DNA of 24,266 nucleotides, taken from positions 1 through 24,266 of the forward strand of contig CAZEMM010000030.1 of NCBI GenBank assembly GCA_964513445.1, in the 5' to 3' direction. Made by a program: the position numbers and the translations under genes. Each line of letters starts with the position of its first letter. The first letter of the stretch is position 1. Positions 14,276-21,093 of the stretch are shown piece by piece. The notes under the pieces are model-generated. The model was given only the letters and a program-made list of their open reading frames with translations. It ran no database searches and was not told the DNA's origin. This stretch comes from Butyricicoccus_A sp964513445 (GTDB lineage Bacteria; Bacillota; Clostridia; Oscillospirales; Butyricicoccaceae).

Positions 14276-15541
14276 ATGGCAATGACAATGACACAGAAGA
14301 TTCTCGCAGATCATGCTGGGCTGGACAACGTCGTGGCGGGTCAGTTGATCGAAGCAAAGCTGGATCTCACGCTGGCCAATGATATCACTGGTCCGGTCGC
14401 AATTCGTGAAATGGAAAAGGCTGGCTTTGACCATGTTTTTGACCGTACCAAAATTGCGCTGGTTATGGATCATTTTGCACCGAACAAGGACATCAAATCA
14501 GCGGAACAATGTCTGACCTGCCGCAGCTTTTCTGGCAAGCATGAGATCGTCAATTTCTTTGATGTCGGACAGATGGGTATTGAGCATGCGTTGCTGCCGG
14601 AAAAGGGACTGGTTGGCCCGGGCGAGTTGATTATCGGTGCGGATTCGCATACCTGTACCTACGGCGCGCTGGGCGCTTTTTCGACCGGCGTCGGTTCAAC
14701 TGATCTTGCGGCAGGTATGGCGACCGGCACCGCATGGTTTAAGGTACCTTCTGCAATTAAATTCAATCTGCATGGCTCGCTGCCTAAGTATGTATCCGGC
14801 AAGGATGTTATTTTACATATTATCGGCAAGATTGGCGTAGACGGCGCACTGTATCGTTCGATGGAATTCGCCGGGGACGGCGTGGCATCGCTGAGTATGG
14901 ATGACCGATTTACAATCTGCAATATGGCGATTGAAGCGGGCGCCAAAAACGGCATTTTCCCGGTGGATGACAAGACGATGGCCTATATTGAAGGCCGTGT
15001 TGATCGTCCTGTTACCCGGTTTGAAGCGGATGCAGATGCGGTTTATGACGAGATCTATGATATCGATCTGTCCGCACTGCGCCCGACGGTTGCCTGCCCG
15101 CATCTGCCGGAGAATACCAAGAGCATTGACGAGCTGGGCAGGATTGAGATTCAGCAGTCTGTCATCGGCTCGTGCACCAATGGCCGCATTCAGGATATGC
15201 GCGAGGCGGCGGCAATTCTGAAGGGCAGAAAAGTCAGGAAGGATGTCCGCACCATTGTGATTCCTGCAACGCAGGCGATCTATCTTCAGTGCATCCGTGA
15301 GGGCCTTGCGGAGATTTTTGTAGAAGCGGGCGCGATTTTGTCCACGCCGACCTGCGGCCCATGTCTGGGCGGGCATATGGGCATTCTTGCTCATGGCGAA
15401 CGTGCAGTTTCTACGACCAACCGCAATTTTGTCGGACGTATGGGCCATGTTTCGTCTGAAATTTATCTGGCAAACCCGGCAGTTGCCGCGGCGTCTGCCA
15501 TCACGGGCTATATCACCGATCCGGCTGACATTGCAGAATAA
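14276..15541 (+). CDS. leuC: 3-isopropylmalate dehydratase, large subunit
   Basis: With LeuD this aconitase-like enzyme turns 2-isopropylmalate into 3-isopropylmalate. The 421-residue length fits the shorter LeuC type found in Clostridia and archaea. The 4Fe-4S ligands are Cys 300 in VIGSCTNGRIQD and Cys 360 and 363 in TPTCGPCLGGHMG. Other landmarks are VMDHFAPN near 63 and GADSHTCTYGALGAFSTGVGS near 121-141. Three ATG codons occur within the first five residues. The first (14276) is kept because GGAGGAGG lies ten bases upstream, though 14282 is possible. leuD follows after 14 bases. Confidence 0.95.
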   Translation: MAMTMTQKILADHAGLDNVVAGQLIEAKLDLTLANDITGPVAIREMEKAGFDHVFDRTKIALVMDHFAPNKDIKSAEQCLTCRSFSGKHEIVNFFDVGQMGIEHALLPEKGLVGPGELIIGADSHTCTYGALGAFSTGVGSTDLAAGMATGTAWFKVPSAIKFNLHGSLPKYVSGKDVILHIIGKIGVDGALYRSMEFAGDGVASLSMDDRFTICNMAIEAGAKNGIFPVDDKTMAYIEGRVDRPVTRFEADADAVYDEIYDIDLSALRPTVACPHLPENTKSIDELGRIEIQQSVIGSCTNGRIQDMREAAAILKGRKVRKDVRTIVIPATQAIYLQCIREGLAEIFVEAGAILSTPTCGPCLGGHMGILAHGERAVSTTNRNFVGRMGHVSSEIYLANPAVAAASAITGYITDPADIAE

Positions 15542-15555
15542 GGAGGGCACCCATT

Positions 15556-16047
15556 ATGAAAGCAAGAGGTTCTGTCTTTAAATATGGTGATAATGTTGAT
15601 ACTGACGTTATCATTCCGGCACGTTATTTGAATATTGCCGATCCGGTCGAGCTTGCGACCCACTGCATGGAGGATATCGACACCGAATTTGTCAAAAAGG
15701 TCAAAAAGGGCGATATCATGGTTGCGACCAAAAACTTTGGCTGTGGTTCGTCACGCGAGCATGCGCCGCAGGTCATCCGTGACAACGGCGTGTCCTGTGT
15801 CATCGCATCATCCTTCGCGCGTATTTTCTATCGCAGCTCTATCAATATCGGTCTGCCGATCATGGAGAGCGAGGAGGCGGCAAACGCCATCTGTGCAGGC
15901 GATGAGGTTGAGGTTGATTTTGACACTGGTATCATCACGGATATCACAACCGGACAGCAGTTTCAGGCCGCGGCATTCCCGCCGTTTTTACAGAATATTA
16001 TCCGCGCGGGCGGTTTGCTCAAGAGCCTGAAGGAAAGAGAGGAGTAA
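15556..16047 (+). CDS. leuD: 3-isopropylmalate dehydratase, small subunit
   Basis: LeuD is the swivelling partner of LeuC in the isopropylmalate isomerase. The 163-residue protein is the usual short form. It begins GSVFKYGDNVDTDVIIPARYL and carries the substrate loop KNFGCGSSREHAPQVI near 55-70. The segment SFARIFYRSSINIGLP near 81-96 is also typical. The ATG has AAGGAGGG upstream. It ends three bases before leuB, so the two are coupled. A homoaconitase or methyl-malate type activity is possible in this family, but the leu genes on both sides point to leucine. Confidence 0.95.
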   Translation: MKARGSVFKYGDNVDTDVIIPARYLNIADPVELATHCMEDIDTEFVKKVKKGDIMVATKNFGCGSSREHAPQVIRDNGVSCVIASSFARIFYRSSINIGLPIMESEEAANAICAGDEVEVDFDTGIITDITTGQQFQAAAFPPFLQNIIRAGGLLKSLKEREE

Positions 16048-16050
16048 GCC

Positions 16051-17127
16051 ATGCAGTATAACATTGCGGTAATCAAGGGAGACGGCATCGGCCCGGAAAT
16101 CGTTACAGAGGCGATGAAGGCGTTGGATACAGTCGGCGAAAAATTTGGTCATACCTTCCGGTATACTGCGTGCTATGCGGGCGGCAATGCCATTGACAAA
16201 TACGGCATTCCGCTGCCGCAGGAGACGCTGGATATCTGCAAGGCATCTGATTCTGTATTGCTCGGCGCAGTAGGCGGCCCAAAGTGGGACAACGTGCCGT
16301 CGGATAAGCGCCCGGAACGCGCGCTGCTTGGTCTGCGCTCCAATCTGGGTCTGTTTGTCAATCTGCGTCCGGCGCAGATGTTTGCCGCATTGGCGGACGC
16401 GTGCCCCATCAAAAAAGAGATTATCGGTGACGGCTTTGACATTTTGGTTTGCCGTGAGCTGACCGGCGACGTCTACTTTGGCCAGCATGGCCGCCGTGAG
16501 AGTGAGCTGGGTGAGACCGGCTGGGATGATATGAACTATTCCGTCTCTGAGGTTGAACGCATCGGCCGCCGCGGCTTTGATATGGCAATGAAGCGCGGCA
16601 AAAAGCTGGTCTCGGTCGATAAAGCAAACGTTTTGGAGACCTCCCGCGTATGGAGAGAGACGATGCATAGGCTGCGTGAGGAATATCCGCAGGTCGAGTA
16701 TCAGGATATGTACGTCGACAATGCGGCGATGCAGCTGGTACGCAATCCTGGACAGTTTGACGTCATTGTGACGGGAAACCTGTTTGGTGATATCCTGTCG
16801 GACGAAGCCAGCATGATTACCGGCTCCATTGGCATGCTGCCGTCCGCCTCTATCGGCGAGAGCAAGCTGGGTATGTACGAGCCGATTCACGGCTCGGCGC
16901 CGGATATTGCCGGCAAGGGATTGGCAAACCCGATCGCAACCATCCTGTCCTGCGCAATGATGCTGCGCTATTCATTTGGTCTCGGCGCGGAGGCGAACTG
17001 CATCGAAGCAGCTGTTGAAAAGGCACTGAACGACGGCCATCGAACGGCGGATATCTCAAAGGAAGGCGAGACGGTTCTGTCCACCTCTGAAATGGGCGCA
17101 ATCATCTGCGGCAATATCAAGGGCTGA
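16051..17127 (+). CDS. leuB: 3-isopropylmalate dehydrogenase
   Basis: LeuB oxidises and decarboxylates 3-isopropylmalate with NAD to 2-oxoisocaproate, the direct leucine precursor. The 358-residue chain starts YNIAVIKGDGIGPEIVTEAM. It has LLGAVGGPKWD near 70-80, RSNLGLFVNLRP near 95, the VDKANVLETSRVWRE segment near 191-205 and GNLFGDILSDEASMITGSIG near 245-264, with the metal-binding Asp pair. The NAD loop EPIHGSAPDIAGKGLANP near 277-294 is present. The usual ELTGGIYFG reads ELTGDVYFG here, a mild change. GAGGAG inside the end of leuD serves as ribosome binding site. A strong hairpin ends the operon. No leucine aminotransferase gene is present in the window. Confidence 0.96.
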   Translation: MQYNIAVIKGDGIGPEIVTEAMKALDTVGEKFGHTFRYTACYAGGNAIDKYGIPLPQETLDICKASDSVLLGAVGGPKWDNVPSDKRPERALLGLRSNLGLFVNLRPAQMFAALADACPIKKEIIGDGFDILVCRELTGDVYFGQHGRRESELGETGWDDMNYSVSEVERIGRRGFDMAMKRGKKLVSVDKANVLETSRVWRETMHRLREEYPQVEYQDMYVDNAAMQLVRNPGQFDVIVTGNLFGDILSDEASMITGSIGMLPSASIGESKLGMYEPIHGSAPDIAGKGLANPIATILSCAMMLRYSFGLGAEANCIEAAVEKALNDGHRTADISKEGETVLSTSEMGAIICGNIKG

Positions 17128-17144
17128 GTTGTCCTGCATGATAG

Positions 17145-17181
17145 AAAACCCCTAGTCTCTGCATGAGAGATTAGGGGTTTT
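17145..17181 (+). terminator. Terminator of the leucine operon
   Basis: AAAACCCCTAGTCTCT (17145-17160) pairs with AGAGATTAGGGGTTTT (17166-17181) with a single wobble. The A-rich and T-rich ends supply the U run in both directions, so it could also stop minus-strand transcripts. Confidence 0.88.
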
Positions 17182-17258
17182 GCAATATAAAATAGCGCAT
17201 TATTAGACTGTTCCTTTTCATATGAATGCCCGAAAATGCAAATCGGGTTATCAGGTTG

Positions 17259-17351
17259 TCAGTTGGTGCAGTAGGCCAGCATATCGTCTAAGATGCTGCT
17301 CGGAATGCAGCGGCAAGGTGCTGGCAGCAGCTTGCCGCAGACGGCACGCAT
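17259..17351 (-). CDS. Possible 30-residue ORF or gene remnant
   Basis: After the stop of the pyridoxamine-oxidase-like gene, a minus-strand frame from ATG 17351 to TGA 17259 encodes a cysteine-rich peptide beginning MRAVCGKLLPAPCRC and ending DDMLAYCTN. Codon choice looks like that of real genes here (CTG, GCC, TAC, GAC), but there is no ribosome binding site and no family is recognised. A dyad GCGGCAAG/CTTGCCGC (17310-17338) lies within it. It may be the tail of a lost gene or chance. Confidence 0.2.
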   Translation of the reverse strand: MRAVCGKLLPAPCRCIPSSILDDMLAYCTN

Positions 17352-17368
17352 GCAAAATGAAGCCAAAA

Positions 17369-17761
17369 TTAAAAGCGGATTGTTTCCGGCTCATGGGTGA
17401 AGGCGGAGATCACGGCGGTGGCGTCCTTAAAATAATAGACAACCGTGTTGTCATCGTTTTCGTCGTACATTTCCCGCAGGCTGGGATAAGCGTCAAGCAT
17501 GGATTTCCTCGCTTCAAAACGGTCGTCCTCAACAAGCGTGCCGGATATGCGGATCCACTCGCCGCCAACCATGGCGCAGATTTCTACCTTCGGATTCATC
17601 GCGATTTGTTTGGCAGTTTGCTTTACCTTGCCGGTTTGGATATAGAGCTTCCCCTCGAAAATATTCACCGTGCCGAAGGGACGCACTCTCGGCTGGTCGC
17701 CCTCAACTGTTGCGAGATAATAGGTTTCCGCCTTCTTTAAAAAATCATATACGCGTTGCAT
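17369..17761 (-). CDS. Pyridoxamine 5'-phosphate oxidase family protein (FMN-binding split barrel)
   Basis: This 130-residue protein resembles small flavin-binding proteins of the PNPOx-like split-barrel fold. It reads RVYDFLKKAETYYLATVEGD, then QPRVRPFGTVNIFEGKLYIQTG, then PKVEICAMVGGEWIRISGT, and ends FTHEPETIRF. Such proteins bind FMN or a related cofactor, but the substrate is unknown and it is unlikely to make PLP itself. The frame is open for 67 codons more upstream, but ATG 17761 has GGAGG eight bases before it and gives the family's N-terminus. A promoter (17886-17914) lies upstream, and between them is a 25-codon frame that looks like the remains of a flavin reductase gene. Confidence 0.86.
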   Translation of the reverse strand: MQRVYDFLKKAETYYLATVEGDQPRVRPFGTVNIFEGKLYIQTGKVKQTAKQIAMNPKVEICAMVGGEWIRISGTLVEDDRFEARKSMLDAYPSLREMYDENDDNTVVYYFKDATAVISAFTHEPETIRF

Positions 17762-17780
17762 TGTCCATACCTCCTGAATT

Positions 17781-17870
17781 TTACTTGAATTTCGCGCCAT
17801 CGTTGAATGCTTTTCCGTCTTCCTCGTTATAAGAAACCAGCCTGCATTCCAGCGCCATGGGCAAGCTCGT
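17781..17870 (-). pseudogene. Probable flavin reductase remnant in the leader of the PNPOx-like gene
   Basis: On the minus strand, the frame TSLPMALECRLVSYNEED joined to GKAFNDGAKFK ends in TAA at 17781. As I recall, flavin reductase-like proteins (PF01613) of Clostridia have a segment like LPMALECRLVSYDEE in the last third and close with GEKVGNAFSDGAKFK. Here the two pieces are fused, as if about 50 codons between them and everything upstream had been deleted. From ATG 17858 it could still give a 25-residue peptide, and GAGGGAG lies about 12 bases upstream. It ends 19 bases before the next gene. The match is from memory, so the family call is moderate. Confidence 0.5.
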
Positions 17871-17885
17871 CTCCCTCTCATACCT

Positions 17886-17914
17886 ATGATAAAAGAAAAA
17901 GCGTTTTTTTGCAA
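17886..17914 (-). promoter_or_regulatory. Promoter of the PNPOx-like gene
   Basis: On the minus strand TTGCAA (17914-17909), a 17-base spacer and TATCAT (17891-17886) form a fair sigma-A promoter about 125 bases before the ATG at 17761. It may originally have served the lost flavin reductase gene. Confidence 0.6.
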
Positions 17915-17977
17915 GCTGTTTTGCAATTGCAAGCCATTTGAAATACGATCTGCGCGCGTCAACAGCTACGAAAGGTT

Positions 17978-18009
17978 GAAAAAAACCTCCCCCGCAGCAC
18001 GGAGGAGGT
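17978..18009 (-). terminator. Terminator of the AGCS symporter gene
   Basis: On the minus strand ACCTCCTCCG (18009-18000) and CGGGGGAGGT (17994-17985) pair over 10 bp with one wobble and a 5-base loop. A run of about seven T follows (17984-17978). It lies 24 bases after the symporter stop. Confidence 0.93.
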
Positions 18010-18032
18010 AAAATCGTTCCTAGAAATGATGC

Positions 18033-19442
18033 CTATTTCGTTTTGACTTTCTTCTTTGCCTTTTCTGCGTCAATAACCGGCTGGAATCGCTTGACCTCGC
18101 TTGCAATAACGCCGGAGAGCGCCAGCAGACAGATCAGGTTCGGAATTGCCATTAGCGCGTTTGCAATATCCGAGAAGTTCCATACCAGTTCCAGAGAGGT
18201 TGTAGCGCCGACAAATGCAATGAGGGCGAACAGCACGCGATATGCCATACAGATACCGCGATTCTGCACAATGTACTCCAGCGCCTTCTCGCCGTGATAT
18301 TCCCATCCAAGAATGGTCGAGAATGCAAACAATACAATGCCGATGGTAACCAGCCAGCCGCCAAATTCACCAAATACCGTTTCAAATGCGGCAATGGTAA
18401 GAGCGGAGCCGGTCAGTTCCTGGTCAATACTGGTCAGAACGCCGGAGGTGCAGATGCACAGACCGGTTACCGTGCAGATCACGATGGTATCGAAGAACGT
18501 ACCTGTCATGTTGATGTAACCCTGACGGACCGGATCATCGGTAGTAGCAGCAGCAGCGGTAATCGCAGCAGAACCCATGCCGGCTTCGTTGGAAAATACG
18601 CCGCGGGCAACGCCATAGCGCATAGAACCCATAATACCGGAAACCATAGAGCCTGCAACGCCGCCGGCAAAGGCCTGTGCGCCAAACGCACACTTAAACA
18701 TTAAGACGATAGCAGCCGGAATTGCAGTGATATGAGCCAAAATGACAATCACGCCAAAAATCAGGTAGAATACCGCCATGACCGGAACGATGACAGAGGA
18801 TACCTTGGACAGTCGTGTGATGCCGCCGAGCAGGATAATGAGGACCAGAACGGTCAAAATAATGCCGGTTACAGCGGTCGGTACGTGGAATGTGCTGTCC
18901 AATGCAGAGGAAATAGAGTTCGCCTGCGTCAGATTGCCGATGCCAAACGATGCGATGACGGCAAAGACAGCAAATAGCATAGCCAGAACAGATCCGACCG
19001 TTTTGTTTTTGAATGCATGCTTCATTGTGGTCATCGGACCGCCGAGCATCTCGCCCTGCTCATTGGTAGTGCGGTACTTGATGGCCAGCATGCATTCGGA
19101 GAATTTGCTGGTCAAGCCAAAGATTGCGGAAATTTCCATCCAGACCAATGCACCTGGGCCGCCCGCTACCAACGCAGTGGCGACGCCTACAATATTGCCG
19201 GTGCCAATTGTTGCGGCGAGTGCGGTCATCAGTGCGGCAAACGGAGAGATATCACCTGTGCCGCGGTCGGTTGTGCGCGCTTCCTTGCTCAAGACAGACT
19301 TTAATGCATATGGCAGATTTAGCCAGCTGCGAAAACCGATGCGAACAGTCAGGAAAATACCTGTGCCGACCAGCAATACCAGCATGACTGGACCCCATAC
19401 AAAGCTGTCTACAGCAGAGACAATGTTTGATAATGTGTCCAT
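18033..19442 (-). CDS. Sodium:alanine/glycine symporter, AGCS family
   Basis: This 469-residue inner-membrane carrier imports alanine, glycine or a related amino acid with Na+ or H+. It begins with a short outward segment and the helix GPVMLVLLVGTGIFLTVRIGF. It shows the AGCS signature region ATIGTGNIVGVATALVAGGPGALVWMEISA as two pieces near residues 77-107, the GGPMTTM motif near 134-140, and GVARGVFSNEAGMGSAAI near 283-300. About ten to eleven hydrophobic segments are visible. The tail is lysine-rich (KAKKKVKTK). ATG 19442 has AAGGGAG upstream. A promoter and a folded 100-base leader precede it, and a terminator follows, so it is a single-gene unit. Substrate choice between alanine, glycine and glutamine cannot be settled from sequence alone. 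Confidence 0.93.
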   Translation of the reverse strand: MDTLSNIVSAVDSFVWGPVMLVLLVGTGIFLTVRIGFRSWLNLPYALKSVLSKEARTTDRGTGDISPFAALMTALAATIGTGNIVGVATALVAGGPGALVWMEISAIFGLTSKFSECMLAIKYRTTNEQGEMLGGPMTTMKHAFKNKTVGSVLAMLFAVFAVIASFGIGNLTQANSISSALDSTFHVPTAVTGIILTVLVLIILLGGITRLSKVSSVIVPVMAVFYLIFGVIVILAHITAIPAAIVLMFKCAFGAQAFAGGVAGSMVSGIMGSMRYGVARGVFSNEAGMGSAAITAAAATTDDPVRQGYINMTGTFFDTIVICTVTGLCICTSGVLTSIDQELTGSALTIAAFETVFGEFGGWLVTIGIVLFAFSTILGWEYHGEKALEYIVQNRGICMAYRVLFALIAFVGATTSLELVWNFSDIANALMAIPNLICLLALSGVIASEVKRFQPVIDAEKAKKKVKTK

Positions 19443-19460
19443 ATTTCAAATACTCCCTTC

Positions 19461-19544
19461 GTAGCGCAATATAAAAGCAGACATTCAAATAGCGGGAACG
19501 AGACGCCATTGTCTGTCTGCAAACCTGTACGTTATATTGCTACC
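19461..19544 (-). promoter_or_regulatory. Folded leader RNA of the AGCS gene, possible cis-regulator
   Basis: Reading the minus strand from the predicted start, GTAGCAATATAA (19543-19532) pairs with TTATATT-GC-GCTAC (19474-19461). Inside it GCAGACA (19520-19514) pairs with TGTCTGC (19483-19477). Inside that ATGGCG (19509-19504) pairs with CGCTAT (19494-19489). So nearly the whole leader is one nested structure ending one base before the GAAGGGAG ribosome binding site. It has no glycine-riboswitch or T-box signature. No U run follows, so any control would act on translation or stability. Confidence 0.5.
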
Positions 19545-19550
19545 TATATT

Positions 19551-19579
19551 AGAATACCGCATTTGCAAGACGATTGCAA
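19551..19579 (-). promoter_or_regulatory. Promoter of the AGCS symporter gene
   Basis: On the minus strand TTGCAA (19579-19574), 17 bases and TATTCT (19556-19551) form a fair sigma-A promoter. The expected start near 19544 coincides with the beginning of the folded leader. Confidence 0.65.
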
Positions 19580-19703
19580 GAAAAATTCACGAATAAATGG
19601 CTTTTTTTTCAGAATAAAAGCGTATCAGCTGTGTCATTGCGTGTGAGGAACGTGTAATTATTCAAGAATCCCTGAAAAAGCGATACAAAGCTGTGAAGTT
19701 CTG

Positions 19704-19712
19704 TGGTATGAT
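19704..19712 (+). promoter_or_regulatory. Extended -10 promoter of truA
   Basis: TGGTATGAT is an extended -10 (TGn followed by TATGAT) about 38 bases before the truA ATG. The -35 region is poor (TACAAA), as is common for extended -10 promoters. The 307 bases between the AGCS and truA starts otherwise hold the AGCS leader and promoter and an A/T-rich spacer. Confidence 0.5.
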
Positions 19713-19749
19713 AGACAAAAAACCAAGGAGAGGAAGCAGAGGAATACGC

Positions 19750-20496
19750 ATGAAAAATTTTCGGCTGACAATACAATATGACGGAGGACGCTATAACGGC
19801 TGGCAGCGGCAGGGCAATACGGATAAAACAATACAGGGAAAGCTGGAACAGATACTCAGCCGAATGGCGGAGCATACCGTGACCATCAACGGCGCGGGGC
19901 GTACAGATGCCGGTGTGCATGCACAGGCACAGATTGCCAGCTTTCAGCTGGAGACCGCGCTGACAGCACAGCAAGTGATGCACTATTTAAACACCTATCT
20001 TCCGGCGGATATTGCGGTGACCGCATGTGACGAGATGCCGGAACGGTTTCATGCCCGCCTGCATGCCATGGCTAAATGCTATCGATATCGCCTGTGTGAC
20101 GGCGGTGTGCCGGATGTATTTACGCGACGGTATGTGTGCGCATGGCCGCGCGAGCTGAATCTAGAGGTCATGCGCATCGCAGCGGGACAGCTGATGGGAA
20201 CGCATGACTTTCGCGCGTTTTCCTCTGTGAACAAGCGGTATAAAAAATCTACTGTCCGCACGATCACCCGGCTGGACATCCGACGTGTTGGGGCAGAGGT
20301 GCAATTTTTGTTTGAAGGCACAGGCTTTTTATATCATATGGTTCGTATTCTTACCGGAACGCTTGTTGAGGTAGGGGAAGGGAAACGAGACCCGCATTCC
20401 ATGCAGACCATATTGGACAGCCTGGATCGGCAGCAGGCGGGCATGATGATGCCGCCGCATGGCCTGATTTTGGAGCAGGTACTGTATGACAAATGA
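19750..20496 (+). CDS. truA: tRNA pseudouridine synthase A (positions 38-40)
   Basis: TruA makes pseudouridine at positions 38, 39 and 40 of the tRNA anticodon arm. The 248-residue protein begins NFRLTIQYDGGRYNGWQRQ. It holds the catalytic Asp in NGAGRTDAGVHAQAQ near residues 48-62, then FHARLHAMAKCYRY near 98-111, HDFRAFSSVNKR near 152-163 and GTGFLYHMVRILTGTLVEVG near 190-209. Length is standard. The frame is open for 19 codons upstream, but ATG 19750 gives the normal N-terminus and has GAGGAA nearby. The gene stands alone and divergent from the AGCS gene. No ordinary terminator follows. Instead there is a gene-free stretch of about 600 bases with several dyads. Confidence 0.95.
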   Translation: MKNFRLTIQYDGGRYNGWQRQGNTDKTIQGKLEQILSRMAEHTVTINGAGRTDAGVHAQAQIASFQLETALTAQQVMHYLNTYLPADIAVTACDEMPERFHARLHAMAKCYRYRLCDGGVPDVFTRRYVCAWPRELNLEVMRIAAGQLMGTHDFRAFSSVNKRYKKSTVRTITRLDIRRVGAEVQFLFEGTGFLYHMVRILTGTLVEVGEGKRDPHSMQTILDSLDRQQAGMMMPPHGLILEQVLYDK

Positions 20497-20520
20497 AGCA
20501 ATACGATAAAATATGCGAGG

Positions 20521-20561
20521 CCGTCCGCGTTTAGCATCCAGCTACGCGTAATGTGTGACGG
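20521..20561. repeat. Dyad 1 in the truA downstream stretch
   Basis: CCGTCCGCGT (20521-20530) pairs with ACGCG and then GACGG (ending 20561), with an 8-base bulge between the two 3' arms. It is the first of several dyads in the gene-free stretch 20497-21093. It lacks a U run. Confidence 0.45.
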
Positions 20562-20595
20562 AAATCTTGTCGAATTCTACAAAATTACAGGAGAC

Positions 20596-20666
20596 ACGCC
20601 GTATTCTTTTGCATAAATTTGCGTGAATTGGATCAAGCTGCACATAAACAGCGCAAAATACGGCGT
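20596..20666. repeat. Dyad 2 in the truA downstream stretch
   Basis: ACGCCGTATT (20596-20605) and AATACGGCGT (20657-20666) are exact inverted repeats. Inner TTTTGC/GCAAAA extends the pairing with an offset. ATTTTAG follows, so this could be a weak terminator for truA with a large loop. Confidence 0.6.
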
Positions 20667-20705
20667 ATTTTAGATGTTTCTTTGTTTTTCACAGAGAAAT
20701 GTTTG

Positions 20706-20760
20706 GTATATTGTAACAATCAAGCTGCATTTATACAGCAGCATTTCTGTTACCATATGC
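20706..20760. repeat. Dyad 3, long hairpin in the truA downstream stretch
   Basis: GTATATTGTAACA (20706-20718) pairs with TGTTACCATATGC (20748-20760) over 13 positions with one mismatch and one wobble. Inside, GCTGC (20724-20728) pairs with GCAGC (20738-20742). No U run follows. No protein is encoded here that I can support. Confidence 0.6.
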
Positions 20761-20813
20761 ACACTCTCCAAATACAATTGTCTTTCAGTTCGGAAATTTG
20801 AACAATTCTGCCG

Positions 20814-20841
20814 TTGTGTTTTTGTACTAAATGACTATAAT
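20814..20841 (+). promoter_or_regulatory. Promoter of the candidate small RNA
   Basis: TTGTGT (20814-20819), 16 bases and TATAAT (20836-20841) predict a start near 20848. No protein gene follows on this strand before a strong terminator. A second TATAAT at 20905-20910 gives an alternative start near 20917 but has no good -35. Confidence 0.55.
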
Positions 20842-20847
20842 AAGAAT

Positions 20848-21085
20848 TGTTGAAGGGAATGCAATGTTCCAATCAACAATCCATTCTTTTTTACCTTCCT
20901 TTTCTATAATATCTCTTATGCGGTGGGGGCCGCAGGACAGCATCGAAGCATCTGTTCTCTGAATGTTGAAATGAATTCTCTCTTCTCTCCTTAATCTTCG
21001 TTGTTTGTTTAAGAACAGAGTGCCTTCTGAAGCTTCGATGTGTCCAATAAAAAAATTCCGCCATGCTTTGTGGCGGAATTTTTTT
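20848..21085 (+). ncRNA. Candidate small structured RNA, 6S-like or a new sRNA
   Basis: Between a promoter and a strong terminator lie about 240 bases without a credible protein frame. At the 5' end ATTGTTGA/TCAACAAT form an 8-bp stem around GGAA/TTCC. The body is one long hairpin. GGACAGCATCGAAGC (20935-20949) pairs with GCTTCGATGTGTCC (21032-21045) with one bulged base. Next CTGTTCT (20952-20958) pairs with AGAACAG (21012-21018), leaving an asymmetric internal loop (3' side GAGTGCCTTCTGAA region) and a large pyrimidine-rich end loop. A long rod with an internal bubble recalls 6S RNA, but I see no sequence match I can name. It is not SRP RNA, RNase P RNA or tmRNA. Confidence 0.5.
21049..21085. 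terminator. Strong bidirectional terminator
   Basis: Seven A plus TTCCGCCA (21049-21063) pairs perfectly with TGGCGGAA plus seven T (21071-21085). It serves the convergent DUF4317 gene, whose stop is nine bases away, and any plus-strand RNA from the stretch after truA. Confidence 0.95.
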
Positions 21086-21093
21086 GTCTGCGT

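Noticed and set aside
12672..14357. Minus-strand open frame of about 560 codons across leuA
   Set aside because: It mirrors leuA codons, shows no family motifs, and would cross the leuA-leuC gap including the hairpin. LeuA itself is certain.
14813..15550. Minus-strand open frame opposite leuC
   Set aside because: Antisense shadow of a certain gene. Composition rich in Arg, Asn and Cys with no motif.
15988..16890. Minus-strand open frame opposite leuB
   Set aside because: Antisense shadow of a certain gene, with no start signal.
17222..17740. Plus-strand open frame opposite the PNPOx-like gene
   Set aside because: The minus-strand protein has clear family motifs and a ribosome binding site, and this frame has neither.
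19443..19544. Glycine riboswitch or T-box for the AGCS gene
   Set aside because: Neither the glycine aptamer core nor a TGGTACCGCG T-box core is present in the leader.
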